DNA of 64,000 nucleotides from Methylophaga sp. (GCA_030148085.1 JASBUF010000051.1:1-64000); one strand, 5' to 3'; positions 44,095-53,628 are shown, numbered from the stretch's first letter. The notes: generated by a model from the letters alone, not told the origin. Numbers and translations: made by a program.

Positions 44095-44681
44095 TGGTGA
44101 AAACTATTAGTCCAATTTTACTTGCAGCGGGTCAATCGACCCGCTTTGGAAGTGATAAACTACTTCATCCCATTTCTCATGAAAACATTACCAAGCCACT
44201 GATTATGCATACATTATCAGTTTGGCTTAGGGTGTTTCCTAGTATCAATGTTGTTATTAGGAATGACAACATCACTTTGAATCAGCTGCTAGCACAAAAC
44301 CCGTTTTCACCTCGCATCACACTCATTACTGCGCCGGATGCACATAGGGGCATGAGTTCGTCTTTAATGAGTGGCATCGCGTCCACTAAAAAGGCAGATG
44401 GCTGGTTGATTGGCCTTGCTGATATGCCTTTTGTCGATAAAGATGTCATTCAGCGTTCATTAATAACACTGCGTCAGGGGGCTCAGATCACACAGGCAGT
44501 GTTCACAGGCAGACGCGGGCATCCGGTCGGTTTTTCCTCACGATTTTTACCTGAGCTTCTCACCCTTCAGGGCGACCAAGGTGCCAGATCGATCCTTCAC
44601 ACCTATCCAGAATTGATCTCACCAATAACTAGTCCGGATGACGGTATATTCAAGGACATTGATAGCAGAGAAAGTCTCTGA
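44094..44681 (+). CDS. MocA-like molybdopterin cytidylyltransferase
   Basis: 195 residues with the NTP-transferase signature LLAAGQSTRFGSDKLL at the start, then LADMPFVDKDVI and GRRGHPVGFSSRF, matching MocA/MobA-like enzymes that add CMP (or GMP) to molybdopterin. The ATG overlaps the xdhC stop, so translation is coupled. It would supply the cytosine dinucleotide cofactor used by this hydroxylase class. Last gene of the four-gene operon. Confidence 0.9.
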   Translation: MVKTISPILLAAGQSTRFGSDKLLHPISHENITKPLIMHTLSVWLRVFPSINVVIRNDNITLNQLLAQNPFSPRITLITAPDAHRGMSSSLMSGIASTKKADGWLIGLADMPFVDKDVIQRSLITLRQGAQITQAVFTGRRGHPVGFSSRFLPELLTLQGDQGARSILHTYPELISPITSPDDGIFKDIDSRESL

Positions 44682-44792
44682 TGCTATGGCCGTTGCACTA
44701 ATTCAACAGCATTAATTTTCTGTTAAGGAAACCTATCTACATTGCCAGCATGAACACATGCGCACTATGCGCGACAACAGACTGGTCAATAT

Positions 44793-46781
44793 ATGCAAAA
44801 TCATGCTTTCCCCTATTTTCAGCGACTTCTCGGCCCCTACAGCATTATTTTTCAAGTTATCTTCCTGAGCATTGTTATTTTGGGGCTATCCAGAATAGGA
44901 CTGAGCCTCTGGCAATGGGATCGTGTCACTGAGGTGACCTCACTCGCTACGATGCTCATTTATGGTCTGCGCGCAGATTTGATCATCTCGGGAATGTTGT
45001 TCAGCCCTCTAGTTCTGATCGCCCCCTTTCTTTCCAATCGTCAGGGGTGGCGTTTGTGGAAATACCTGATATTTGTTTGGGCTATAATTTGTTTTTTCCT
45101 GCTGATATTCATGGAGTTGGCGACACCGACATTTATTGCTGAGTATGATTTGAGACCCAACCGTCTGTTTATTGAATATCTGCAATATCCCTCAGAAGTT
45201 AGTGCCATGTTGTGGAATGGCTTTCGATGGCCGTTGATTATCGGTGTCAGTCTGACGCTTGCTCTGACATTCTGGTCTGCCAAAAAAACGCAACATTGGT
45301 TGCAGGGCTATCAACCTCAATGGTCAGTACTAAAAACAATCATAGTCTGGCCATTGGTGCTGCTCCTGTTTGTTGTGCTGATAAGGTCTTCCTTCACTCA
45401 CCGTCCGGCCAACCCTGCCCTGTTTGCCCGTACTGCCGATCCTATGGTTAACAGTCTGTACATCAATTCAACCTGGTCGGTGTATTTCGCACTTTACAAC
45501 CTCAAGCATGAAACAAAGTCGAGCGCTCAGTACGGTGAAATGTCTGAACAGGCAATTACTGACAATATTGCAAAGCTCTACCCCTGGCTTCATCCGGATT
45601 ATCAGGCTTCAATACCAACGTTACATCGGCAACAGGCTTCGATATATCGTGAAAAACCTTTAAACCTTGTGATCGTGCTGGAAGAAAGCCTGGGCGCGGA
45701 ATTTGTCGCGTCACTGGGTGGCGAGGCCTTAACGCCGCACCTAGAAGAACTCAAAGATGATGGTTGGTGGTTTGAGCAGCTTTATGCCACCGGCACGCGA
45801 TCTGTCAGAGGGATCGAAGCGGTTATCACCGGTTTTCCACCAACACCAGCCCGTAGCGTGGTGAAGCTTTCATTGGCACAACAAAATTTCTTTACCCTGG
45901 CCAGCTTGCTGAAACAGTTCAACTATCACACTGAGTTTGTCTATGGCGGTGAGTCACACTTTGACAATATGGCGAGCTTTTTCATCGGCAATGGTTTTGA
46001 TTCGGTAATCGATGAGCGAGACTTTAAAAAACCCGTATTTATGGGTAGCTGGGGCGCTTCTGATGGTGATTTATTTAACAAGGCGCATGAACGAATTACT
46101 GAACTGCACAAGTCCAACAAACCTTTTTTGAGTTTTATTTTCTCGTCCAGCAACCACTCACCCTATGAGTACCCGGATGGTGTTATTGCGCCGGTAGATA
46201 CTGAAAAAAACACACGCAATAATGCCGTGCTATATAGCGATCATGCCTTGGGACAATTTATTGAGCAGGCTAAAAACAGTCCTTACTGGAAAGATACTGT
46301 GTTCCTGATTGTGGCTGATCATACCTCCCATGCTGGCGGAGACAGCCTGGTGCCTATCAAGGACTTTCATATCCCAGGACTCATCTTGGGAGCGGATATT
46401 GAAGCTAAGTCAGTGTCGACAATTGCCAGTCAAATCGATCTGGCGCCTACCCTGCTGTCTTTAATCGGAGTCTCGTCCTCACATCCGATGATTGGTCGAG
46501 ATTTGACTGTTCCTGAACAGTTCCAGGCACCTGGCCGTGCATTAATGCAGTTCAGTGATAACTTTGCCCTTCTGCAGGGTGATAACGTGACCATTCTGCA
46601 ACCGGGGCACGCCGCAGTCACTGGTCTCTATGACAACAAAACGGCGTTATTATCGCTCGGCGGCGAGGCCGATAAAGAGCAGCAAGCCACTGCGCTTGCT
46701 CACTCTTTATTGCCTGCTTGGCTGTACAGCAAGCAGAAATATCACAATGTGGACGTTACGCCACTCCTGAACAGACATTAA
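44793..46781 (+). CDS. LTA synthase family phosphoglycerol transferase-like sulfatase-fold protein
   Basis: 662 residues: five membrane helices (about 15-215) and a large periplasmic alkaline-phosphatase/sulfatase domain (about 285-620). Catalytic features include ATGTRSVRG with the nucleophilic Thr, SNHSPYEYPDG and VADHTSHAGG metal ligands. Gram-negative relatives transfer phosphoglycerol or phosphoethanolamine to periplasmic glucans or lipids; the acceptor is not known. The start has only a weak ribosome site, and other Met codons lie further in. Single gene, convergent with the persulfide operon. Confidence 0.9.
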   Translation: MQNHAFPYFQRLLGPYSIIFQVIFLSIVILGLSRIGLSLWQWDRVTEVTSLATMLIYGLRADLIISGMLFSPLVLIAPFLSNRQGWRLWKYLIFVWAIICFFLLIFMELATPTFIAEYDLRPNRLFIEYLQYPSEVSAMLWNGFRWPLIIGVSLTLALTFWSAKKTQHWLQGYQPQWSVLKTIIVWPLVLLLFVVLIRSSFTHRPANPALFARTADPMVNSLYINSTWSVYFALYNLKHETKSSAQYGEMSEQAITDNIAKLYPWLHPDYQASIPTLHRQQASIYREKPLNLVIVLEESLGAEFVASLGGEALTPHLEELKDDGWWFEQLYATGTRSVRGIEAVITGFPPTPARSVVKLSLAQQNFFTLASLLKQFNYHTEFVYGGESHFDNMASFFIGNGFDSVIDERDFKKPVFMGSWGASDGDLFNKAHERITELHKSNKPFLSFIFSSSNHSPYEYPDGVIAPVDTEKNTRNNAVLYSDHALGQFIEQAKNSPYWKDTVFLIVADHTSHAGGDSLVPIKDFHIPGLILGADIEAKSVSTIASQIDLAPTLLSLIGVSSSHPMIGRDLTVPEQFQAPGRALMQFSDNFALLQGDNVTILQPGHAAVTGLYDNKTALLSLGGEADKEQQATALAHSLLPAWLYSKQKYHNVDVTPLLNRH

Positions 46782-46796
46782 AACCAGCGAGGCTGA

Positions 46797-47501
46797 TTAG
46801 ATTGCCTGATCGGCATTACCACAGGCGCGGTTAGCGGGTACGGCGATATCCATCAGTCTCGGATTAGGTAGATTCAGGTTATCCATAATCTGTTTGTACT
46901 CATCCGCGGTGCTGACTTGCAACCTGGGGTTATGCTGTATTTCTTCAGCGATGGTACTAACCATCCAGCCTTTGTAATCATGTGCTGGATACACCCAGGT
47001 AGTATCTGGTAGCTGCATCAGGTTGCTCAAGCTCTTGTATTGTTGATAGGCATCGCCATTCTGAAAATCGGTTCGTCCCGTACCACGAATCAATAAGGTG
47101 TCACCACTGAACAAATAGCTCTGATTACCTTGCTCCAGATAAAAGCTGTAACTGTCATCGGTATGGCCCGGCGTATGTAGCGTCTTAAAAACGAGACTAC
47201 CAACCGCAATACGCTGTCCATCGCCAAAGCTGCCAGTAGCACAACTTGAGCCCGCTTGCTCCCCTATCATCGTAATGCACCCGGTCTGCTCACGTAATTT
47301 ACCCAGTGCAGTGATGTGGTCGGCATGGGTATGTGTATCCATCGCCATCTTGAGTGTCAGCCCCAGCTCAGTAAGCAGGCGCAGATATTGCTCAGTATTA
47401 GCTAAAACAGGATCAATGAGCACCGCTTCCCGAGAGGTTTCATCCGCAAGCAGATAGGTATAGCTGCTGGAGTCGATATCAAATAGTTGTCTAAAAATCA
47501 T
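46797..47501 (-). CDS. Persulfide dioxygenase, ETHE1/Blh-like MBL-fold
   Basis: 234 residues, metallo-beta-lactamase fold with HTHADH at 57-62 and further ligands in HTPGHTDDSY, FSGDTLLIRGTGRTDF and YPAHDYKG. The GTGRTDFQ and the short C-terminus are typical of glutathione persulfide dioxygenases, which oxidise GSSH to sulfite. Preceded by GGAGTAA, six bases after the exporter gene. Last gene of the BigR-headed operon: it makes sulfite, which the TauE/SafE protein can export. Confidence 0.94.
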   Translation of the reverse strand: MIFRQLFDIDSSSYTYLLADETSREAVLIDPVLANTEQYLRLLTELGLTLKMAMDTHTHADHITALGKLREQTGCITMIGEQAGSSCATGSFGDGQRIAVGSLVFKTLHTPGHTDDSYSFYLEQGNQSYLFSGDTLLIRGTGRTDFQNGDAYQQYKSLSNLMQLPDTTWVYPAHDYKGWMVSTIAEEIQHNPRLQVSTADEYKQIMDNLNLPNPRLMDIAVPANRACGNADQAI

Positions 47502-47506
47502 TGTTA

Positions 47507-48343
47507 TTACTCCATAAACAAATGGGAGCCAAGTAAAGCCAACGCTGTCAGTAATAAAGCGATGGCAAATGTTTTCTGCAAACGATCATCAGCAATTTTT
47601 TTGGTTAACAGCTGGCCCAAAAGCATGCCGGCAATGCCGCCAGCGACGAGATAAGCCATAACGCTGTAGGACAAAACATGATCGGTTGGCTGATTAAGGA
47701 ACAGGTAGCTGAGAAAGCCAGTTGTACTGATCACACTGATTACGACCAGCGAGGTACTGACGGCTTGCTGCATGGTGACCTGACTTAAAAACAGTAAAAG
47801 CGGCACAATGACAAAACCACCACCTACGCCTAGTAAACCTGACAATAAGCCAATCATCAGGCCGCCAACCAACAGCCCCCCCATACAACGTGGTTTGAGC
47901 TGAAACTGACCTGTGGGGCTTAACCGGCACAACACACCGTTGGACGATGTTTCTCTTAAATCGCTGGCACGTGTGACCGCTGCCTGTTCAGGTTGTCGGC
48001 TTGCAGTCAGCCACATGCGCCAGGCAATGAGGATTGCAATCACAACAAAGAGCAGCAGCAATACCAGCTCGGGTAATCGTCTTGCCGCCCACTGACCCGC
48101 AGGGGCTGCTAACATGCCACTGACACCTAGCAAGAGTGCCGGCAGCCATAACACGGGCTGTCTGGATCTAAGTCTTAGCGAGCCGAAAATGGCACTGGCG
48201 GCCACAGCTGCCAGAGACAGCCCAACTGCCTCATACATTGAAACGCCTGTCAGTAAAACCAGCAAAGGAACGGCAAATACGGATCCACCCGATCCGGTCA
48301 GACCGAGTACCAATCCGATGAGAGTACCGATTATCAGAAACAT
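47507..48343 (-). CDS. TauE/SafE family sulfite exporter-like membrane protein
   Basis: 278 residues with about eight helices in two homologous halves, each opening with a glycine-rich motif: GLVLGLTGSGGSVFAVPLLV and GLLSGLLGVGGGFVIVPLLL. This is the TauE/SafE pattern. In BigR operons this protein is thought to export sulfite or related anions made by persulfide oxidation. GAGGAC precedes the ATG; seven bases separate it from the rhodanese gene. Confidence 0.93.
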   Translation of the reverse strand: MFLIIGTLIGLVLGLTGSGGSVFAVPLLVLLTGVSMYEAVGLSLAAVAASAIFGSLRLRSRQPVLWLPALLLGVSGMLAAPAGQWAARRLPELVLLLLFVVIAILIAWRMWLTASRQPEQAAVTRASDLRETSSNGVLCRLSPTGQFQLKPRCMGGLLVGGLMIGLLSGLLGVGGGFVIVPLLLFLSQVTMQQAVSTSLVVISVISTTGFLSYLFLNQPTDHVLSYSVMAYLVAGGIAGMLLGQLLTKKIADDRLQKTFAIALLLTALALLGSHLFME

Positions 48344-48350
48344 TCTGTCC

Positions 48351-48881
48351 TCAGCGGTTCCATGGCGCCTTGGTCATCAGCAAAGCCATCGCACAGTTAT
48401 CGCTGATCGCCGCATAAACAAGGCCCGCCCCAACAAAGCCACTCAACGCGAACCAGGCTGGATGCAGTAGATATCCTGCAACAACACCCGTCACTACCAA
48501 GGCTCCGGCTGTGAGGCGAACCTGACGTTCGATACTCATGTTCTTACCGCTTGCAGCCTGTTTTCCCTGTGCGGCACGAATCGCATTCATACCACCTTCG
48601 ACAATTATCAAGTCCTGTTGCAGTCTGCCTGCAAGTTTTTCAGCCGCAAGTTGTGCACGTTTACCTGACTGACAGATCAGGTAAATAGGCTTAACACCCT
48701 CCTGTACATCATCAACCTGTTGTAAAAGTGTGTTGCTGTCGAGCTCATCCAGTGGCATGGCAATGATGTTATCGAGCGCATCACCTCTGACTTCGGCTGG
48801 CGTTCTGACGTCGACACAACACAGTCCGCTTTGCTCTAACTGGTTAATAAATTCACTTGCTTGGATAGTTTTAGTACTCAT
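48351..48881 (-). CDS. Rhodanese with DUF2892 membrane domain
   Basis: 176 residues: rhodanese fold (about 1-105) with active-site loop CQSGKR, then a DUF2892 two-helix membrane part (about 115-170, containing VRLTAGALVVTGVVAGY). Rhodanese-DUF2892 proteins occur in sulfide-responsive operons and move sulfane sulfur between thiols. GAGGAA lies before the ATG. It stands 25 bases after bigR and feeds the dioxygenase at the operon end. Confidence 0.93.
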   Translation of the reverse strand: MSTKTIQASEFINQLEQSGLCCVDVRTPAEVRGDALDNIIAMPLDELDSNTLLQQVDDVQEGVKPIYLICQSGKRAQLAAEKLAGRLQQDLIIVEGGMNAIRAAQGKQAASGKNMSIERQVRLTAGALVVTGVVAGYLLHPAWFALSGFVGAGLVYAAISDNCAMALLMTKAPWNR

Positions 48882-48905
48882 CGTGTTTATTCCTCATCTG
48901 CCACA

Positions 48906-49217
48906 TCACTGCTCAGGGCAGTAAATGGTTTTCAATACCGCAATTATTTGACTGACCTCTTTACCAGCTAGTCGGTAATACACGGATTGTTTGTCTTTAC
49001 GTGTTGAGACGAGTCCAGAGCTGCGTAGCTTGGCTAGATGCTGTGACAGCGCCGATTGGCTGAGCGCCACTTTGTCATTGAGTTCATTAACAGATAACTC
49101 CGCGTTATCCAGAGCACACAGAATCATCAACCTCACCGGTGAACTGAGTTGTTTCATCAATAATGCTGCATCTTCTGCATGTTTTTGCATCATATTTTCA
49201 AGACTTATGGCTTCCAC
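48906..49217 (-). CDS. bigR: BigR/SqrR-type ArsR family persulfide sensor
   Basis: 103 residues from a GTG with GAGG upstream. Winged helix of the ArsR family (SQSALSQHLAKLRSSGLVSTRK) with exactly two cysteines of note, Cys34 in ILCAL and Cys100 in YCPEQ. BigR and SqrR sense reactive sulfur by forming a di- or polysulfide link between two Cys at matching places, which releases DNA. It heads the operon rhodanese-exporter-dioxygenase. Its likely operators are the repeated AATTAGCAA-type elements upstream (49256-49329). Confidence 0.9.
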   Translation of the reverse strand: MEAISLENMMQKHAEDAALLMKQLSSPVRLMILCALDNAELSVNELNDKVALSQSALSQHLAKLRSSGLVSTRKDKQSVYYRLAGKEVSQIIAVLKTIYCPEQ

Positions 49218-49255
49218 TTATTTCTGCCTCACACGGTTAAAGAATGAATATCATT

Positions 49256-49329
49256 ATATTAGAATTCTCTGAATTAGCAACATCTAAATTAGCAATATCT
49301 AATATCAAGTGGTAATCTAATTGTTGCTA
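49256..49329. promoter_or_regulatory. BigR-type operator cluster
   Basis: Two abutting direct copies, AATTAGCAACATCTAA (49272-49287) and AATTAGCAATATCTAA (49287-49302), and a third in reverse, AATCTAATTGTTGCTA (49314-49329). The first two are framed by an inverted ATATTAGA (49256-49263) and TCTAATAT (49298-49305). AT-rich ATTAG/CTAAT dyads of this kind are the known style of BigR boxes. They lie between bigR and the divergent binding-protein gene, so both could be controlled. Confidence 0.75.
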
Positions 49330-49492
49330 CATCAAAGGTCAGGTATGGATGGAGTACTGAGGATGACAAGATTAGATACTCTTGACGCGCACACTTAAGG
49401 GTTCGATTTATTGAACGATAACTAAATATATGTATGATGAAATGAAAATGGACTCGGACTCTATCAGTGACGAAAGGAGCATCATAAATCGC

Positions 49493-50422
49493 ATGCGATC
49501 TATTGTTGTGGCCGTGCTTTTTTCCTTGCTGACTGCATGCTCGGAAGCACCTAGCCTCACCCTCACGGTTGGCAGCAATCAATGGCCAGGTTACGAGACC
49601 TTACATCTGGCTAAAAAACTCAATTTGTACGATGACTACGCCATCAAACTGGTCGAGTTAACTTCCGCAACGGATGTGATTAATGCCTTCAAATACGGGC
49701 AGTTAGATGTTGCCGCATTAACGCTGGATGAGGCCATACTGCTCGCACAAGATGTACCGGACATCGTTGTCTTTCTGGTGATGGACATCTCACATGGTGC
49801 TGATAAGTTAATCGCCAAACCTGATATCAAAACTCTTCAGGATCTTGTCAATAAACGTATCGGGGTTGAGCAAACGGCACTTGGTGCTTTTTTCTTTAGT
49901 CAGGTTTTAAAAAAAGCTGAACTCTCCAGCACACAAGTCATAGTCGTTCCCACCACCGTTGACCAGCATTTACGAATGATGGAAATGGACAATCTGGATG
50001 CTGTAGTCACCTTTGAACCTACAGCATCAAAACTGCTTTCCCAAGGCAATCTAAGCTTATTTGACAGCAGTGAAATACCAGACAAAATCGTCGATGTGCT
50101 GGTCACAACGGAGTCACAGATAAACACCAAAAACGACAGCCTGAAGCAATTGGTCAGTGCACAATGGGAAGCCCTGAATTACCTGTCATCCAACCCCATT
50201 GAGGCGGCGATGATAATGGCGCCAAGACTGCATGTATCTGCAGAACAATTACTCAGCAGTTACGATGATCTGTTACTTCCAAATCAACAACGAAATCAAA
50301 CATTGCTAGGCGGGGAACTCCTGAAGACGGCTATCCAACTGAACACTTTGATGGTTGAGGAAGGCATACATAACGGTCAGGTCGATGTAAGAAATTTGAT
50401 ATCTGACAGGTTCGTGCAGTGA
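49493..50422 (+). CDS. NMT1/THI5-SsuA-type substrate-binding lipoprotein
   Basis: 309 residues from the ATG at 49493, chosen because it gives a lipoprotein signal (LLTAC lipobox, Cys about 16); AAGGAG lies 13 bases before it, a little far. The fold is the two-lobed periplasmic binding protein of the nitrate/sulfonate/taurine/thiamine-precursor group: NQWPGYETLHLAKKL at the start, DVAALTLDEAILLA in the first lobe, AVVTFEPTASKLL in the hinge region. No ABC permease or ATPase gene is nearby. Instead its stop overlaps the start of a membrane GGDEF-EAL gene (GTGA), so it probably acts as the ligand-sensing partner of that enzyme. Confidence 0.88.
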   Translation: MRSIVVAVLFSLLTACSEAPSLTLTVGSNQWPGYETLHLAKKLNLYDDYAIKLVELTSATDVINAFKYGQLDVAALTLDEAILLAQDVPDIVVFLVMDISHGADKLIAKPDIKTLQDLVNKRIGVEQTALGAFFFSQVLKKAELSSTQVIVVPTTVDQHLRMMEMDNLDAVVTFEPTASKLLSQGNLSLFDSSEIPDKIVDVLVTTESQINTKNDSLKQLVSAQWEALNYLSSNPIEAAMIMAPRLHVSAEQLLSSYDDLLLPNQQRNQTLLGGELLKTAIQLNTLMVEEGIHNGQVDVRNLISDRFVQ

Positions 50423-53400
50423 CAAAGATATCTACTATCAAACTCAAGGTATGGATACCAGTTATTACGTTACTCCTCTACTCTTTGCTGTTAACAGCCG
50501 AGTTGTATTCCAGTTACCAGAAGACCATCAATACCATTGATGCCGACGCAAAAGAAGGCATCAAGTCTCTCCTCTTTAAAACCGGACACTATGTCAGCTA
50601 CGCAGCGGCGAATGGGTCTTCCGTCGATCTCAAGCGCATCGTCGCGAATCTGACCCTGTTGGAGAATGTGGACGAAGCACTGGTCGTCGGACCTGATTTA
50701 CGGATTCATTATTCCTCAAGACTCGCCTGGATAGATGAGAACGCACAGGGCTTATTGAGCCAAAATGAACTGAATCTACTCACCTCATTCTCTAATGCAA
50801 AGGCAATAGATGTGATTCGTCAGGCTAACTATGTTTACGGCCTGGCTGCAGTAGAGTTATCGTTCGATGGCATCCAGGCAGAGAATGATGAAATTCTTCT
50901 GCTTCGTTATGACCTTACCGAGAAATTGAATAGAGCCTTTAAAGCCAGTTTGGACGAGGCCCTTCCGCTTATCTTTATCACGCTGTTCACAGCTTTATTA
51001 ATCACTTATCTGCTGCATCGTTATGTCACCATACCTCTCGGCCTGCTGAGTAACTTAGTCAGCAAAATCAATTCCCCTACAGAGAAACTCGAGAATCCCC
51101 TGCTCGGTGAGGATGAATTGGCAAACGTCGGTGAAGCCTTAACGAATGCCGGCCTGCAAATCAGGGAGGATATGACAGCGCTTAAGGATCGTGAAAACCG
51201 TATCAGTATCACGCTCAATGCGATTGGTGATGGCGTGATTGTCACGGACAGTGAGGGCTACATTCAGCGACTGAATCCAACGGCTGAAAAACTTACTGGC
51301 TGGACAGCTGAGCAGGCGATCGGCGAGCTAAGTCAACATGTCTTTAAAGCGTTTTCACATGAAAGATCAGAGCTGGTTGACCCTGTTCAGGAAGTTATCC
51401 ATACCGGCAAAGAGCTCAAGCTGCATAACCGTACCATTCTGACATCCAAAGCCAATACTAAACTGCAGATATCTCAGTGTGCCGCCCCCATTTATGAGGG
51501 TGATAAGCTGGTCGGTGTGGTGTTGGTTTTTCAGGATGTTTCCAGAGAATACATGCTGCGGGATAAGTTAAGGCAAAGTGTCGACTTTCTGGAGAAGCTG
51601 CTTCAAATCAGTCCTAGCGTCACCTTTGTTTTAAAAAAGACCAGTCCGCAAACAGACTATGTCTTTTCCTATGTATCCGAGTCCATTGCACGCTATACCG
51701 GCATTAGCAGTGAGCAATGCATAGCTCAGAGCCATGACACCCTTGATCTAATTCACTCTGATGATCGTGAGAAGCTCAAGAACTGCCTGAATGATGCCAT
51801 CAATAAGCCGGGCAAAGTCATTACCACTGATTTCCGTTTTATCATAGATGCCCCGAAAAACCTGACATTCAGAGTCAATTTGGTGGCAACCCATGAAATT
51901 GATAACACCAGTCAGATTGTCGGCGTGGCGATTGATATTTCTGAGCAAATACGTCACGAAGAACAAAACCTGTTTCTAGGTAATATCTTGGAACGCTCCT
52001 TAAATGAGATTTATATCTTTGACGCACAGACCCTTTTGTTCATTCAAGTGAATTATGGCGCCTTGAATAACTTGGGTTACACGAATGAGGAAATCAAACA
52101 GCTTACGCCACTGGATATAAAGCATGACTTGTCGAGAGCGCAATTTGAGTCTCTTATTGAACCTCTGCAATCAGGTGAAAAAAATCTCGTCGAATTTGAA
52201 ACAGCCCATTACCGAAAAGACGGTTCTAGCTATCCGGTACATGTCTCGCTGCAGAAGGATCTGAGTAGTGAAGGCGATGTATTTGTGGCCTTTACTAACG
52301 ACATAACTGAGGCTAAACGTTCGGAGTCAAAAATCAATTTTTTGGCTTTTCATGACGTACTTACCGCTCTGCCAAACCAATCCTTACTGGATGAACGGAT
52401 TAATCAAGCAATCATCAGCAGCCATCGAGATAAAGAGCAGTTTGCCTTGCTCTATATGGATCTCGATCGTTTTAAAATCATCAACGACACACTGGGCCAT
52501 GCCAGTGGCGACAAACTCCTCAAAGCCGTTGCACTGCGGCTGAAAGCGAATGTTCGTGAGCAAGATACGGTGTCCAGAACCGGCGGTGATGAATTTACGG
52601 TGCTGCTTGTTGATACCGATCAAAAAGGCGCTGCACGCGTGGCAGATAACCTATTGACGGCTATCGCTCAGCCTTTTGTTATCAATAAGCAAACGTTTCA
52701 TGTCACTACCTCTATCGGCATCAGCATGTACCCGGAAAATGGCGAAACCGGCCCGCTACTTAAACAGAAAGCAGACAACGCGATGTACAGGGCAAAAGAA
52801 CATAAACGTAACTGCTTTCAGTTCTTTACCGAAGAGATGCACCGTAAAATGCTGCACCGCATGCACGTTGAGAGCGAATTGCATGCGGCGATTGAAAACA
52901 ATGAATTTTCATTGGTTTACCAGCCACAGCTAGATTTGCTTACAAATAAAATTATCGGCGCAGAGGCGCTGCTTCGCTGGGATAACAGTAACCTAGGTCA
53001 AGTACCACCCAATGTGTTCATACCAATAGCCGAAGAGTCCGGCTTGATCAGTGAAATTGGTGATTGGGTATTAAATGAAGCCATTGCACAAGCCGGTCGC
53101 TGGCGACCACAGATCCCTGAGCCCTTCACCGTTGCGATCAATATTTCTGGTTTTCAGTTCAGAAATAGCTTACTGGCTGACTCGATTTCAACACTGCTGC
53201 GTGAGCATGGGCTTGAATCTGGTGACATCGAAATAGAAGTCACAGAAACGGTCGCCATGCATGATATGGCTTACAGCATTAAGCAAATGCAGACGCTCAG
53301 AAATGCCGGCATTCATTTGTCTTTGGATGATTTTGGTACGGGTTTTTCTTCATTAAGTGCATTGAAAAAATTCCCCATCAACAAACTGAAAATTGATAAG

Positions 53401-53628
53401 AGCTTTATTGATGACATGCTGATCGATGATGATGATTCCGCGATTGTGGACACCGTGATTACCTTGGCTAAAACACTGAAATTGAAGACCGTCGCTGAAG
53501 GTGTGGAGTCTGACAGTCAATTGAAAATGCTTCGAAGTAAAGGCTGTCATTCCATCCAGGGTTACCTTTTCAGTAAGCCTGTTCCCGGTGATGAAATGTT
53601 GAAATTTTCAAAAGAATACGGCAGTTGA
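50419..53628 (+). CDS. Membrane-bound HAMP-PAS-PAS-PAS-GGDEF-EAL protein
   Basis: 1069 residues from a GTG: helix (about 10-28), periplasmic domain (30-180), helix (183-203), HAMP (205-255), three PAS domains (265-385, 395-515, 525-640), GGDEF (645-805, intact TGGDEF at about 721) and EAL (820-1065, EALLRW at about 848; DDFGTGFSS). Both catalytic sites look active. The periplasmic part could meet the binding lipoprotein encoded just upstream (four-base overlap GTGA). The pair is divergent from the BigR persulfide operon. Likely role: couple a periplasmic ligand to cyclic-di-GMP. Confidence 0.93.
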   Translation: MTKISTIKLKVWIPVITLLLYSLLLTAELYSSYQKTINTIDADAKEGIKSLLFKTGHYVSYAAANGSSVDLKRIVANLTLLENVDEALVVGPDLRIHYSSRLAWIDENAQGLLSQNELNLLTSFSNAKAIDVIRQANYVYGLAAVELSFDGIQAENDEILLLRYDLTEKLNRAFKASLDEALPLIFITLFTALLITYLLHRYVTIPLGLLSNLVSKINSPTEKLENPLLGEDELANVGEALTNAGLQIREDMTALKDRENRISITLNAIGDGVIVTDSEGYIQRLNPTAEKLTGWTAEQAIGELSQHVFKAFSHERSELVDPVQEVIHTGKELKLHNRTILTSKANTKLQISQCAAPIYEGDKLVGVVLVFQDVSREYMLRDKLRQSVDFLEKLLQISPSVTFVLKKTSPQTDYVFSYVSESIARYTGISSEQCIAQSHDTLDLIHSDDREKLKNCLNDAINKPGKVITTDFRFIIDAPKNLTFRVNLVATHEIDNTSQIVGVAIDISEQIRHEEQNLFLGNILERSLNEIYIFDAQTLLFIQVNYGALNNLGYTNEEIKQLTPLDIKHDLSRAQFESLIEPLQSGEKNLVEFETAHYRKDGSSYPVHVSLQKDLSSEGDVFVAFTNDITEAKRSESKINFLAFHDVLTALPNQSLLDERINQAIISSHRDKEQFALLYMDLDRFKIINDTLGHASGDKLLKAVALRLKANVREQDTVSRTGGDEFTVLLVDTDQKGAARVADNLLTAIAQPFVINKQTFHVTTSIGISMYPENGETGPLLKQKADNAMYRAKEHKRNCFQFFTEEMHRKMLHRMHVESELHAAIENNEFSLVYQPQLDLLTNKIIGAEALLRWDNSNLGQVPPNVFIPIAEESGLISEIGDWVLNEAIAQAGRWRPQIPEPFTVAINISGFQFRNSLLADSISTLLREHGLESGDIEIEVTETVAMHDMAYSIKQMQTLRNAGIHLSLDDFGTGFSSLSALKKFPINKLKIDKSFIDDMLIDDDDSAIVDTVITLAKTLKLKTVAEGVESDSQLKMLRSKGCHSIQGYLFSKPVPGDEMLKFSKEYGS

